Source of the DNA: Lottia gigantea
Taxonomy: Eukaryota; Mollusca; Gastropoda; Lottiidae
DNA length: 64,000 nucleotides
Reading direction: 5' to 3'
Assembly: GCF_000327385.1 (NCBI RefSeq)
Contig: NW_008708986.1
Coordinates: forward strand, 4,193,595-4,257,594
Under the pieces are notes generated by a model. That model did no database searches, was not told the DNA's origin, and was given only the letters and a program-made list of their open reading frames with translations. A program made the position numbers and the translations under genes. This document shows, piece after piece, positions 26,777-39,204 of the stretch (its first letter is position 1; every line of letters begins with the position of its first letter).

Positions 26777-29323
26777 TATAAGTTTTTGGTGTTGTTTGGA
26801 TTCGGAACAAAGGTTACAATACAGTAAATCACCCTTATTTCTGGGTGGAAACGTACCACCTTTCAGCTGCTTGTTGTTAGTGTTGTTGCAGTTAACACAG
26901 TATGGTTTAACACGTCGTGGGTAGCGCTTGTCTGTATGATATTGGTTCACGCCATTTACGAATACTCTTCTTCCGTACCTATCTACGTAAAATGGCCGAC
27001 GTTGATCACGAAAATGTTTCCAGTTGTCAGCTGGAGACGATGTAAAAATGTTAGGTAGAACAAATTTAGCAGCTTTAAATCGTGGCAAATCCACATTCCG
27101 TTCACTTGGTTTCAGCGCACTTTTCGGAGCATCCTTTTTAACATTATGTCTATTTTTAGTGTGTCGCTTTCTTCTAATGACCATAATCTCTTTCAGGTCA
27201 TTGCGCTTTCTACAATATCTCCATATCAGAGACGCAACAATACCAATTAATGTCACGAATAATCCAACCGAACCAACAATGATTGTATAAAATAAGCTTA
27301 AGTTACATTCAAAATCCCCAACTTCAAAATCGAAAATTGAAATCCCGAGGTGCCTGGGTGGGTCAGAACACAAGTGACCTGATATGACCGAAATATTAAA
27401 TTTACTTATCATGATTTCTTCAAGCCACAAGCGAAATTCCAATAAGTCACAGTCACATACAAACGGATTGTCAGATACGTTCAAAAATTGTAAATGGTTA
27501 AGTTCATTGAAAAATGTCGATGAAAACGTAGTAAAATTGTTACCATTTAAGAATATTTTTTCTAGCTTCTGAGCGGGATTGAAAACTGTCGAATTTATTT
27601 CTGTCATATGGTTATAGGATAACCGAAACTCAAGTAGAGATTTCAGCGGACGAAGAATGTTGACAAGATCACGAGAGTTAATATTCAGAGAGTTTTGAGC
27701 TAGATTTAGTCTTTGTAATTGTACCAGATACTTGAAAGCATTTGTTTGTATATATCGTAGTTTGTTTTTAGACACGTCTAAGAATTTCAAGTCACTCATT
27801 CCATAGAACGTTTCATCGGTTATGTCTGAAATTTCGTTGGCGCGTAAGATGATTGAGCTTGTATTCGACCAGCTTCCAAATTTCACAGTGGTCAACAAAT
27901 TGTGAGACAAATCAACAACACAAGGAGCGGATGCCAAAAAACTTCGATGATCAATTTCAGTTATTTTGTTATTACTGAAATTTGCTATCTGAAATTTGTT
28001 TGTATGGGTGAACAGAAATGGTCCAAGATGAGTAATTTGGTTTTGAGAAATGTCAAATCTTCGGAGATTAGGAACATTGTGAATCGAATATACATTAGAA
28101 ATTTTATTATCGGCGAAAATGAGATCTCTCAAGTTTGAAGTGTTACTGGGCAAAACAATACTGTCTAACTCGTTGCGGCTTAAATTAAGATACACCAAGG
28201 ATTTAAGTGGAGATACATGAACCTGGGTGGAATCTTGAAGTTTGTTGTGAGAAATATCTAAATAAGTCACTCTAAATATCTCAGTTGTTATCTGTAATGG
28301 GAATGATTGCAGGTTATTGTAAGAGATATCCAGTGATATCAAGTTCCCTAAGTCTTTGATCCCATTAATATCAGATTCCAATCTATTCCTGCTCACATTG
28401 AGATTCATCAGACTCCGCATGTTGCCAAGTGATGAGCTGGGTATTGTACTGATAGTATTATTAGACAAATTTAAATATTCTAGTGAAAGCCTGCTTACAT
28501 TTCCTAAAATACTTTCAATACTGTTTATATTGAGTCCCGATAGGTCCACACGTTTCAGATGTGTATCCTGCATTTCCTTCAAAATAAATTCGATATTGTC
28601 CACGGACAAATTATTATCTGACAAGTCAAGATCGTGAAGACCGTTAAAAGTGGATAATGTACCATTTTCAATTTTGTGTATCCCACATCTCCGCAAGTTC
28701 AACGATCTCTTTGTTCTTTGAATCCAGTACCTGGTAAACTCGAAGGCGTTTTGTGAAATATTCCAGAAGTTGTTGAGTGAAAAATCAAGCTTTTTCAGCT
28801 TCCGGGATACTTGCCATCTAGGTCCAAGGTGAAGAATTTTAAGCTTGTTGTTGCGGATACTGAAGACCTCTAAATTTTCAAGGCTTCTAAATATAGCATC
28901 AGGCATGACACGGAACAAGTTGTCACTGATATCTAAAACTTTTAGATTGGTATTGTCACAGAAAATATTGCTGGGCAAACCGCGGAGGTAATTGTTAGAT
29001 AACTTCAAATATTCCAGTCTAACAAACCCACGGAAACTGCTGTGAGAAATATTCACGAGTCCATTGTGTGATAGGTCAAGATATTTCAGTGATGGAAGGT
29101 ACAGGTACCTGGGACCCAGTGCAGGTCCTAAATTGGCTCCAGAAAGGTCTAAATGTTCAACTCTGGAAGGTAGTACTGGAAATTCAAATAATGGTTCATG
29201 ACACAAGACGACTGTCACATTCTTCTCACATCGACATCTTACAGGACAGTCATCTTGACCATGACCAGATTGGATGATGAGCAGAAAAAGGAGAGCAATC
29301 TTCATTCCGTACTTTTTAATCAT
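26729..29323 (-). CDS. Leucine-rich-repeat transmembrane receptor, no TIR domain
   Basis: Single-exon 864-residue type I membrane protein. A signal peptide spans about residues 1-22, then comes an LRRNT cap (C26, C30, C32, C41). I count 24 LRRs between about residues 55 and 621. An LRRCT cap follows with C623, C625, C652 and C673. A transmembrane helix covers about 677-700, with basic residues after it. The ectodomain is Toll-like in architecture. However, the ~160-residue cytoplasmic tail has no TIR domain. It has two CxxC pairs (C809/C812 and C836/C839) and ends in the hydrophobic YYWV. ATG 29323 is the start that leads directly into the signal peptide. A TTTTTTAG acceptor-like site near 29378 could mark a 5' UTR intron. 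The ligand is unknown; adhesion or immune recognition are both possible for such proteins. Confidence 0.9.
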   Translation of the reverse strand: MIKKYGMKIALLFLLIIQSGHGQDDCPVRCRCEKNVTVVLCHEPLFEFPVLPSRVEHLDLSGANLGPALGPRYLYLPSLKYLDLSHNGLVNISHSSFRGFVRLEYLKLSNNYLRGLPSNIFCDNTNLKVLDISDNLFRVMPDAIFRSLENLEVFSIRNNKLKILHLGPRWQVSRKLKKLDFSLNNFWNISQNAFEFTRYWIQRTKRSLNLRRCGIHKIENGTLSTFNGLHDLDLSDNNLSVDNIEFILKEMQDTHLKRVDLSGLNINSIESILGNVSRLSLEYLNLSNNTISTIPSSSLGNMRSLMNLNVSRNRLESDINGIKDLGNLISLDISYNNLQSFPLQITTEIFRVTYLDISHNKLQDSTQVHVSPLKSLVYLNLSRNELDSIVLPSNTSNLRDLIFADNKISNVYSIHNVPNLRRFDISQNQITHLGPFLFTHTNKFQIANFSNNKITEIDHRSFLASAPCVVDLSHNLLTTVKFGSWSNTSSIILRANEISDITDETFYGMSDLKFLDVSKNKLRYIQTNAFKYLVQLQRLNLAQNSLNINSRDLVNILRPLKSLLEFRLSYNHMTEINSTVFNPAQKLEKIFLNGNNFTTFSSTFFNELNHLQFLNVSDNPFVCDCDLLEFRLWLEEIMISKFNISVISGHLCSDPPRHLGISIFDFEVGDFECNLSLFYTIIVGSVGLFVTLIGIVASLIWRYCRKRNDLKEIMVIRRKRHTKNRHNVKKDAPKSALKPSERNVDLPRFKAAKFVLPNIFTSSPADNWKHFRDQRRPFYVDRYGRRVFVNGVNQYHTDKRYPRRVKPYCVNCNNTNNKQLKGGTFPPRNKGDLLYCNLCSESKQHQKLIRNTDVVVPYDKYYWV

Positions 29324-30990
29324 ACTTGCTTGCTGTTCGATTATGTTGATGCAATCAATTGATTTTCTTGTATTGTCCTAAAAAATCCATAATAACGATT
29401 AAAGTATTAAAGGAATGCATAAAATTCAAATTCTCAAGCCCGACCCATGAGAGTAGATATTCATCAGTGGACTTACTGGTGTCCGGACAGATTACTTTTA
29501 TAAGTGATAAATCAATAAAACTAAGTGAATAATGAAAAACGCTTAACAACCTTTCAATTTATTGATAACTACTAAGTTTTATTGATTTATCATATTACAG
29601 AGGGATTCTGTTGTTTAGTAATGACATCATGTCGCTGTTTGATGTTTCACATTTATGTTTTATAATTATAGTCGATAATAATTATTGTTCAATACGAAGT
29701 ACCCCTCAAATGACTTATTTGCATACAAAGTTGATTAACAGTTTAAATAATCTATAAAATATTAAGTTATTGTTCAATTTTGGTCAAACACAATCGTATA
29801 ATTTATGCGATTAAGGATGCTAAGGATCGACCAATATTTTCAAGTTGCTGGAAGTCAAGATAAAAATTTTGGCTAACTATTTGTAAGTGATATTACTAAA
29901 GCAGGAACATCAACAATGAAATGGTCTTCAGTATTAGAGACATGTTTCACAAAAATACATTTTAAAATCAATGCAATATATTAGGAGATATGAAGATTAT
30001 TTCATGTGTTCAAGTATTTTTGTTATAATTTTGATAACTAATTTGTAGACAAATAGTATCTCGAAATTTGGATGACATTAAAGAATAAACCGATAATATC
30101 CATCAAACATGATAAAAATAAGAAATTGCACCTACTATTCAGAAACGTACCTCCTACGAAAGCATAGACACCTTTAAGTGAGAATTGAAAATACCAACTA
30201 GAACATTTCTTAATTGGAATGTATCTTTATCGAGTATCTTAATTAATTAAAGTGATTATTCAAATTACAGTTATCTTGTTTAAGTATATAGTATTTCTTA
30301 CACCCCTTGTCATATCTTTAGTTTTAGGACTGTTACAGTTACACCCCTTAATAATATGATATGAAAATAATAGAGGTTATTGGCCAATGTCGATAAAGAT
30401 TTAAAATGCATATATAAATGTATAAATTCTCCAGAAAATGATCGTGTACTATCAACATTAGGAGATGTCACAACGATTCAAAAAATTCTTTGAGTTACCA
30501 ACATCAAGATCTATTTCGAACAAATGGAGTCGAAATTATCTGATGCCTCAGTTGTAACTGGACGGGCTCCTTCATTAACGTTTCAAAAACGTGTTCCAAC
30601 ATGTCCAGACATTTTGCTTATCCAACAATGTAGGTATTTGTGTGGATGATTTGTTTGCGTTCTTGACGGTTAATTACAACATTTCCATCTAGATCGAATT
30701 ACTCAACATATTATTTTTTGTTTTTGACGACAAAGGACAAAGTGTAGAAAGTTACCATTAATGGTGAATTGATATAAAACGCTCAAAAAACAGTAAAATT
30801 GTCTGTGAACAGAATACAATCGGTCATGGTGACCGCGCCTAACGTAATTGAATGAAATATATTTCATGATTGAGTAGCATATGTAATGGATAAAAAGTTA
30901 TTCTCTCCGGATCGGTGCTGTGAGCGGAAATCAATACATGACAAAATTATAGACGTGGTATGATGTAATCTACTAGTTAAAGGTAACGAG
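29324..30990. other. Intergenic upstream of the LRR gene, nothing supportable
   Basis: AT-rich. It must hold the LRR promoter, but no TATA box or other site stands out at a convincing distance. No gene was seen. Confidence 0.45.
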
Positions 30991-31940
30991 AACGTTAAAA
31001 ACAAGTTACAAGAAAGTTAAGACGAGCGTCGGCAAACGTTGGCGAACGTCGACGGACGTCGGCGAACGCTGAGGGTGAAAAATATTTTTGGGTGTGCACA
31101 AAAATTCACGACGTTCTATCAAAACGTTACTTACGCCTTAGAGGAGCGTTACACGAATGTTGGTGGGCATTACTCGAACGTTACTCAAGTGTCCAGTGCG
31201 TGGCTAGCGCTTGGGTAATGCTTGCGTAACGCCTGTTTAACGTCCGTCGAACGTCTGTCCAGCGTGTCGCCAACGTTTCTCAGCGTTCCAGCTGGTAAGC
31301 TCCTGCAGTTGGCATTGCACCAGGTCAAGATGTCCAAGGCAGAGTCCAAGAAGAAAAGGAAGAGGAGAGGGAGAAAGTGCTGGTTGAGACCCTGGATAGG
31401 AAGGCAACCCCAGTTTGGTGTTTATGACAAGCTGATGGCTGAACTCAGAGCTGAAGACCAAGCCTCCTTCCACAACTTCCTGCGCATGCCACCAGAGATG
31501 TTTGATGAGCTTAGATAGAAAGTTGGTCCCAGGATCACCGAGAAGGACACTCGCTTGAGACCGGCCCTCGACCCTTGTATAAAGCTGGCCCTGACTTTGC
31601 GACACCTTGCCTCTGGTGACAGATATTCCTCACAGAGGTTTGGCTGGAGAATACCTCACAACACACAGTCACCGGTGGTAAGAAAGGTTTGCCATGCCAT
31701 ACTGGACGAGTACCTGGATGAGATGCTGACCTGCCTCAGTACGCCAGAGAAGTGGAATCAAGTTGCTGACAGATTCTATCATAGGTGGAACCCATGTCCT
31801 GGGACCACATATGTCACCTGACGTGAGTGAACGTTGGCTAAGCGTTACCTAAGCGTTACAAGAACGTCATAACAACGTTGTCCTAGAAACTCAATTTGAA
31901 GAACGTTGACGTTCCCCGAAAACATCAAAACGTTCACAAA
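30991..31940 (+). mobile_element. Degenerate PIF/Harbinger DNA transposon with ACGT-rich flanking arrays
   Basis: A GC-richer block in AT-rich surroundings. The centre (31330-31821) is the N-terminal half of a Harbinger transposase. Both flanks are packed with AACGTT, AACGTC and GCGTTAC phrases: about ten ACGT cores in 30991-31290 and seven in 31816-31940. Subterminal arrays of this kind are known transposase-binding regions in some DNA transposons; that role here is inference. I could not find clear terminal inverted repeats or a target-site duplication. Confidence 0.65.
31330..31821 (+). pseudogene. HARBI1-like transposase, N-terminal fragment
   Basis: Begins with a basic Met-Ser-Lys segment, then LRPWIGRQPQFGVYDKLM, FLRMPPEMFDEL, KVGPRITEKDTRLR and LALTLRHLASGD, all hallmarks of the N-terminal part of PIF/Harbinger nucleases (DDE_Tnp_4 family). 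An in-frame TAG at 31516-31518 stands where relatives usually have Gln in DELLQRVGP, so a CAG to TAG change is likely. The frame then ends at 31819-31821 just after RWNPCPG, before the expected GAIDGKHV motif with the first catalytic Asp. The catalytic half is missing, so this cannot be an active transposase. Confidence 0.85.
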
Positions 31941-32410
31941 ACATTTTTTATAGCCCATATGCGTTATTATTTGAAATTATAACAAATGTACCTTAGCATT
32001 ACATTGATCAACCTGAGTAAATCATATCAACAAATCACTTACAGGTGTCCAATATGCACATTTCAGTAAAAAATAACATAATAGTGTATTCAAGAACTCT
32101 TGAATTGTGATCACGTTAACAACCACACCCCCTATATCTTCCGGTCTATAAACAAATAAACATTTCAGTATGTCTTTCAAAGTAGTCTGCCTTTCGAGTA
32201 AGCTTTATGTACCTTTTTGTGTCGGATTTTAAATATTATTATTTAATTCTGATATAGAAAAGAGATACAAAGTGCTATTAATTGTGGTAGGGAAGTTCTG
32301 TAAACATTTTTAACTTGATTGTATGTCAATATTCACTAGTGGAACATTCATGTAGATATTGATTCCTTATGCAATATGTATGATATCCTGTTATGCTGGA
32401 TTCATATCAC

Positions 32411-32877
32411 TTAAAGGGACAATCCGCTTTTTTGTAGGTCGAAAAACTTTTTTCCTCAAATTTGTGAAAACATAACACAAAAATTTAAAGAAATGTGCTC
32501 TTTAACGTATCTGAAAGTTTTAACTAAAAAAATCCGTTAATTTTTAAACGCCACAAACATTTAAAAACATAAGGTTTTCAAGTTCGTTATGATTTTTGAA
32601 AGCTGTTAGAAAACTACTGTACGGATTTGAGTAAAATAAACGCCTTATTGTAGAGAAATATGTCTCCTATGTATTCTAAAGGTTTCAACTAATAATATTG
32701 AACACCAAAACTATGTCAAACTGCTTAATCAACAATTAGTACTCTCCGTGTTTAATTAGCCCTTATTAAAACAAATTCAGTTTGATCAAGAAGATACATA
32801 GATATAAATAGTATACTTTAGAAATATTTTCAGGTATAATTTAGGACTTTTTTGCAAAAAAAGGAATACCCCTTTAA
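32411..32877. mobile_element. MITE-like element with TTAAAGG/CCTTTAA ends (second family)
   Basis: Starts TTAAAGGGACAATCC and ends GGAATACCCCTTTAA, an imperfect inverted repeat of about 15 bp around 467 bp of AT-rich non-coding sequence. The interior does not match the family at 20879-21125. Confidence 0.5.
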
Positions 32878-35164
32878 TACCCATTTGAACGACTAAACGC
32901 TTTTTCCATGTCATCCCCTCTTACCTGCAACAATGACAGGGGGAAATTGGGTTGAAAAATGTTGATAAGACGTCATTGGATTTTGTGGAAATATGGTTAT
33001 TCGTGTTTACCGGGGACATTTTATTTTGCACAAATTGCAAAGCTGCATAGATTTTGTCCTTGATTACATCTAACCATTCTGTAAGTCAATGAAGCCAGCC
33101 TTTTCTAGCCCTCAGTGTAACGGTGTACAATATCGCAATACAAAACTCTTCATAAAGTTTAGCTCATTTAATTCTAGCTTGGTGTGCTTATAAGTTATAT
33201 TTAGTTATGAATGATTTTGTTTAGCGTAACGTAAATGCAGTATAAGAACATGATCTTTTAATGGCCTTATTGTATTGAAATAAAGTGTGGTATCTGTAAG
33301 ATAGAACAGAATGAATGATAAGTAATCCATGATATGTAAATCTATTAATGGTAAAACAATGTTAATTTCGCAGACGATATTGACGTTAAGATAGCGTACA
33401 ATAAAAATCTTTAAATTTATCAATTATATATATATGAACGCATTTTGGGTTTCCTGAAGTATGTGATATATTGGAAAATGTTGCCATATTCCGGATTTAT
33501 CGATGTACATTGATTGAAAAACATCAAATTTCACTCACTCTTATCAAACAATAATTAATTTTTTTAAAAAGACCACATTCGACGCTTTTAAAGAAAGACA
33601 ATGTAAAAAATGTCATGGTAATCCATTGCGCGGTTTGTGAGAAATCGGCCCTTTACATAAGCCTGGGAAAAGGTAATCAAAAAGAAACGTAATGACGTAT
33701 TTTTTAAGGGATATTAATGTCGTCATCAATTGTTCACCAACTACCAAAATAGCCGTCATCAAATGAAATAAGCAAAATTTTTTCACAAAGTATTACACTA
33801 ACAATGTTCTTAAAAAATTCTAGGGGAGATAGAGGTGGATAGAGGGCTTTTAATTTACCAATGTTAAAAATACTTAAGCTCCGATTGGGAAAAAATCGAA
33901 ATTGGTGATGAATTAAAGGAAGAATGAGTTGATACATTTGGAACAGTTCAAGAAATACAGGTACTTATAACTGTCATTAGAAGAAATAAGCAAAGTTTAT
34001 TCACAAAGTATTATACTAACAATGTTCTTTAAAACAATCAAGCTTTTAGTGAACCAGGAAATTCCTAGTGGAATGGAACCAAATGGTAATCGATTTTATA
34101 AAATTAAAATAAATAGAGTGTAAAACTAACAAAAGAAAATCATAATTACTATTTTCATTTCAAATGTTTTCCTTCAGTGAACCATCTAACTGGTGATTCC
34201 CATCCTGGTCTTAAAGGTAGTATTCATTGGAAGGTTCATAGCAAAGTACTTTTAGTATGGAATTTGTGAAGTGATCAAAACATGACAACGATCGTAATTT
34301 ATTTAGAACGAATTGCTCCATTTATTGGACCTACGAATATATTTACACTTTTAATAATTAGAAAAAATTAATAAAAGAATCAAAATACGATTCATAATTC
34401 ATTTTATGATTTTGATCATGTCGACACTTTTTAAAAACTACCAAAGTTGGTATATAATATTTAATATTTCTAATATACTATGATAATTCAAATCTAATGG
34501 CATAAGCGACAGGTAATACGCGAGATATTCCGTACAAGTTTTATACAAACGTAACACAGACGTCGGTCGAATATCTAAATGGTGGAAATAGAAGAAAAAT
34601 TAGAAAACTTTATTTTGAATCCCTTTAAGATTTGCGAAATGTTGGTCAATAATGCCATTTCCATTTCCCTGTTATTATATTGTTTGTAGAGGACCATAAA
34701 CGGCGAGAATTTTCAATTAATTCATTATCTACCTTTTATCCATTTATAACTTTCCCGTGAGAAATAAGCATTCGTTTTTAAGTACTTTCGGAATATTGGA
34801 GAGTGCAATAAAAATAAATAACAGTAAAGCATCAGACTATTATTTTAAATGTAGAAACATGGTTCCGAAGATACAGTTCCGTTCAAGTTGTTTCAATAAC
34901 TATTCTATATTCTTTTTCTTATTGATTCAGTTATTGGATTGTGCATATTGTGAAGTATGAGCATAAAGTATATGTGAAATCAAAAGGATAACCTGTTTGA
35001 TATTTGGTTATAAAACTATCACTATCATTTGCAAAAATGGTAATTTGTGATATTCTTTCAAAATTTGGTGAATGTTTCTTTTAAATGTGCCAAGGTTAGC
35101 AAATGTCCATCTGAAATCTAGTGATTATAAACAGATTTATTTTTAAGGTGAATTGATTGCATCT
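32878..35164. other. Intergenic upstream of the C-type lectin gene, nothing supportable
   Basis: AT-rich. The phrase GCAAA..TTCACAAAGTATTA-ACTAACAATGTTCTT occurs near both 33774 and 33990, a short local duplication. A weak TATAAAA lies near 35010, about 150 nt before the lectin ATG. No gene was seen. Confidence 0.4.
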
Positions 35165-38100
35165 ATGATGAAAATAATGGATTTACGATTGGTGCTGTGT
35201 ACGATTTTAGCATTTAGTAATTACTGTACTGGTAAGTATAGGGATATCGGACCATGTCCGGTTGCTGTTAGTATAAAAAAAACACCCACATTGTTTCATG
35301 AAAATCAGTTTCAAGATTAATTCATTTTCAAAGCACTTTATTTCCAAATAACTTTGTAATATAACGCTGTAGCTCTTACATTTAACATTTACCCACATCG
35401 GATATTTATACGCACGAATGAATTCATTTTTTTCTAGATGAGTTATGAATGCTTAGTTCCACCTACCAAAAGGGAGAGAAAGTGACCACATGATTTCAGA
35501 AATGTTTCCATAATTTTGTCCACGTATTAAAAATGTTTTTCATTTAAGTTATAGCTTTAAGATAAGGGCATATATCTTGGTCAGTTTAGCTCACTCTATT
35601 CCAGGTCTAATTTGAAAATACAGATTTCCTTTGGGAAATAGAGACTTTAATTTTATCGAACTATCCGCCCATTATTTAAACCCATGATTTTGGGGTGATA
35701 AAAATATGATATTTGTATTTTGACATGTTGTAAATACGTTACCTTCCTAGAAAACTCACCTCATTGTGTGTCTGAAAATTGTTTTCTGCAAAACAATTTT
35801 ATAAATTATGATGGTGATATAATGGTGAATGATAAGTTTTTTCGTTGTATTTTTGAGACTCTCGTTACTATGCTGAGGCTAAAATTATATTCTACATCAA
35901 AACAATCAGTAAAGATTTCATGTTTTATGTCTAAAAAACTTTTTGTTCTTGTTGCCTTGTAATAAAGTAGCAAACTATATTGAATCTTTCAGGGTTGGTA
36001 TTTAAATATCACAATTCCACTGTATTAACTTACCATAATGCAAGAATCGAATGTCAAACGAATGGATATGAGTTACTGGTGCTTCATTCTGAAGCTGACA
36101 TTACGGAAATCAACAACTTTTTGGACACCCTAGACAGGTTAATATGGCATATTTGCATAAGATATCAACTTCTAAAACTAACCTCTTCTGACAGTGCATA
36201 TACACGATATTCAACACGTAGCTCCAGCAATTACTGTGACGATATGGGGCAAGAGATCCCCACTCTACTAATAACAGAAGCAGGCTTATAATCGAGAAAA
36301 ACGTATTTATATGATAGCATTATAAGGAGATCAGAAGGATTTGAGTTGCCAAATTTCCATTAAGGTACATTTTAATTGAAATATTTGATAAAGAGTAAAA
36401 ATAGTCGTCTAAATAATTGTGTGTTCCACTGTGCGCTGAATTTTTGAAAAGCTGAGTGGACTTCTGTATCTAAATTAAACGAAGATCCCGATTGGTCAAA
36501 TATTATTTGAAATCAAAACGATTTAATGTTCAGTGTCTGGATAATAAAAACTACAATTCGGCATGAAGTTGAATTTCTATCATACAATGTTTAGGATTTT
36601 AAGTAACTTTTCATAGCAAAGTTTGAATATTTTTTTTGTAAAATAAAAAGGTTTGAATAAGACCAATATTAGATACTTTTTAAAAATTACTCATGTATTC
36701 TCATTATTACAGGTTTAAACCGCTCAAACACTTAAACAATTTAAACATCAAGAGTCTCCGAGATATTGTTTGTTTGACAATGTTAGTCTATTTCTGGATT
36801 TCAGGCCTCAACACATATGGATAGGATTAGATAAGTATCAAGGTAAATCAAATTTTACGTGGTTAACTGGTAATCTAGCTTCATTCAATAACTGGGAAGA
36901 AGGTGAACCAGATGGATGGTCCTATCAACATTGTGTTTGTATTCAAAAGACCAACTTACGCTGGAATTCCAGGAGGTGTGGTTACAAATTTAATTTTTTA
37001 TGTGGACCTTTGAGCCAACCTATAAATTACGGTACGTTAATATGAGTGTTATATTGTATGATTTTAATCATTTTATGTAATGACAGTGCGAACTATATTG
37101 TCGTCGCTATTGATTTTCTCTAGTCCACCCATCCACAATTGCTTCTGAAAACAAGAGAGGCTTTTTTTTATTAAAAAATTTAACAACTTAGATATATTAG
37201 CAATTTTATAGCTGAAGTGATTTTTGGGGGCTATTTTTTATCATTCAAGTCAGACTGTGTATTAGTGTGTTTTTGTTATAGAGCACGCCTGTAGCGGGGT
37301 TAGATTCTGACAACCGACCAATTCCGTTGCTGCAATTTAATATCATATATTATTGCCCTTCAGGATATATTACTTGCCCATCAAGTCTGGCAACCGGCCT
37401 GTGATAAGGCCATCTTTCCATATATTTTGATAAAAATTTGTATACTTTGGAGAGTTGGCGATATCTTGAATGATTTCCAATAATTTTTTAAAAGTTATTT
37501 TCCTAGATAGGATTAAACAAAAGACTTGTGAAAACGATTTTAGCTACAACTTTGATCAGAATATTGTTTGTACTGTTTACAAACATTCAGTAAAGATGTC
37601 ATTCAAGATAGATTTTTGTTAAAGATAATTATACATGCTGTTTAGTATTCGACCGTAACCAAATGAAAAAATAACTGAATATCGATTTAGAAGAACTTCT
37701 ATATAACCCTTTTATTGACTTTGATGGCATCAATCAATTGCTTTCTATTTAACTTCAAATTTTCCAGCATGATATTTAATTTGGGGCGCATATAGATACG
37801 ACACATGCAGGTAACGTAGGTACAAATTCTACGGCTGTATACATGTTGTAAAATGGGCATCAGGAAACTATTTTCAACCGCCATGGTTCTGCAAGTTTTC
37901 CATATGATCCTATCAAAAAAAAGCAATTTGTTCCGTATTCGTCAAGAATAAATCGATATGTTTTTAACTACAGAATTAATCACTCAACCCTAAATTCAAT
38001 TTATTATCTTATTTATTTATTACTTAAGGGAACGTGTGAAGTTTGTTTGTCTGTAGACATGCGCCGCCTCGTGGAAATATTCCGCAACATTATTGGATCT

Positions 38101-38614
38101 CTGTAGTGGCTGTAGAACTTTTGATTGGGAGTATCCATCGCCAAAGTCCAGGGTGAAATAAAGTGCATTTTATGCAATTTTGAATTATTTCAATATCATT
38201 ACATTACAATTCCACAAAATATTTACCCCGGAGCCGTCATTGTTGTGTCTTCATAGAACACCGGACAATGTCCCCCTCTCCGGAGTTTTTTTTTTCAATT
38301 TAGTGCTGTCATGACTCATGAAAATCAAGTATTGGTATAATTTCATCACATTTCATTATTATTTTTCAGATGAAGGTGGTCTTCTAGTTCAGGGTCCGTT
38401 TTATTTATTTTCTCAGAACACAAGTATTCAGTCAATTTCAACAATGAAACATTCCTATGAGAAAAAACTACGCTGTGCTCATTTATGTTCTATTCAAGTG
38501 GAGTGTACAGATTTCAGTTTATCGACAGTTGATTGTACTCTTCATTTAAATAGTGTCAATGGATCGGAATTTACGTTGATTGGAACTAACCTTTGGACAA
38601 GGCGACCAAGGTGA
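35165..38614 (+). CDS. Secreted C-type lectin-like protein with C-terminal PAN/apple-like domain (227 aa)
   Basis: Exons 35165-35231, 35993-36137, 36805-37031 and 38370-38614 join in phases 1, 2 and 1 with GT-AG sites. The signal peptide is about residues 1-22. The CTLD spans about 24-139. C43 should pair with C137 and C114 with C129; WIGL is at 76-79 and FLCG at 135-138. It is the short CTLD form, lacking the first cysteine pair. The sugar/calcium triad region reads E-P-D (105-107) rather than EPN or QPD, and W-N-S (124-126) replaces WND, so classic calcium-dependent sugar binding is doubtful. Residues about 150-223 carry C182, C186, C192 and C202, spaced as in PAN/apple modules. It is probably a haemolymph or mucus recognition protein. 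The second donor (GTTAAT) is weak. Confidence 0.78.
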
Positions 38615-38996
38615 ACGCGAATAGCTGCCAAAATATGTTTATGTTTTTGTTCCGCTTTAATACAAAAAACTGAACTGGTCAATTTGTGAAGGATATTCCA
38701 GATATCTTTTGTTAATTTTAAACTCATTTTATAGACAGTCTTTCATTGTGTTGCAATTTGTTAGTCTAATATATTCAAGCATAAACTTTGTTTTCACCAC
38801 TTTATCGGGAGTTGTATGAAATTACAAGGCTACTGTATTTTAAACAAATATTCCAGAAACCTTTGCATCTACTTGATAAAACTTTTATTACTGAACAAGG
38901 CAGGTCATTGGTAAAATGATTGACAGACTTTATAGATGTGTTGAGTACGACGATTTCCTAATATTATCGAGGAGCATTAATTAGGGTTACCTGCAG

Positions 38997-39002
38997 AATA
39001 AA
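38997..39002 (+). terminator. Candidate poly(A) signal of the lectin gene
   Basis: AATAAA on the plus strand, 383 nt after the stop. It is the first clear one downstream. Confidence 0.35.
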
Positions 39003-39204
39003 AGATGAAGTGAAGAATTGAAGTACGTACGTGGAGTAGTCATAAGATGGTTTGTCAGAATGTCTCAATGTTAATCATGGCCAAGGAGAGAAGAATAGTC
39101 TATATGCTAGATAACTCCCTGCTGCTGGGGGTCAACACCATCCTACACAAGTTGTGGTTTAGACCAAAACATTTGACAGACTGCCATTCAAACACTATTA
39201 GGGT

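Noticed and set aside
31237-31605. 122-codon minus-strand frame opposite the transposase
   Set aside because: Shadow of the GC-rich Harbinger coding strand.
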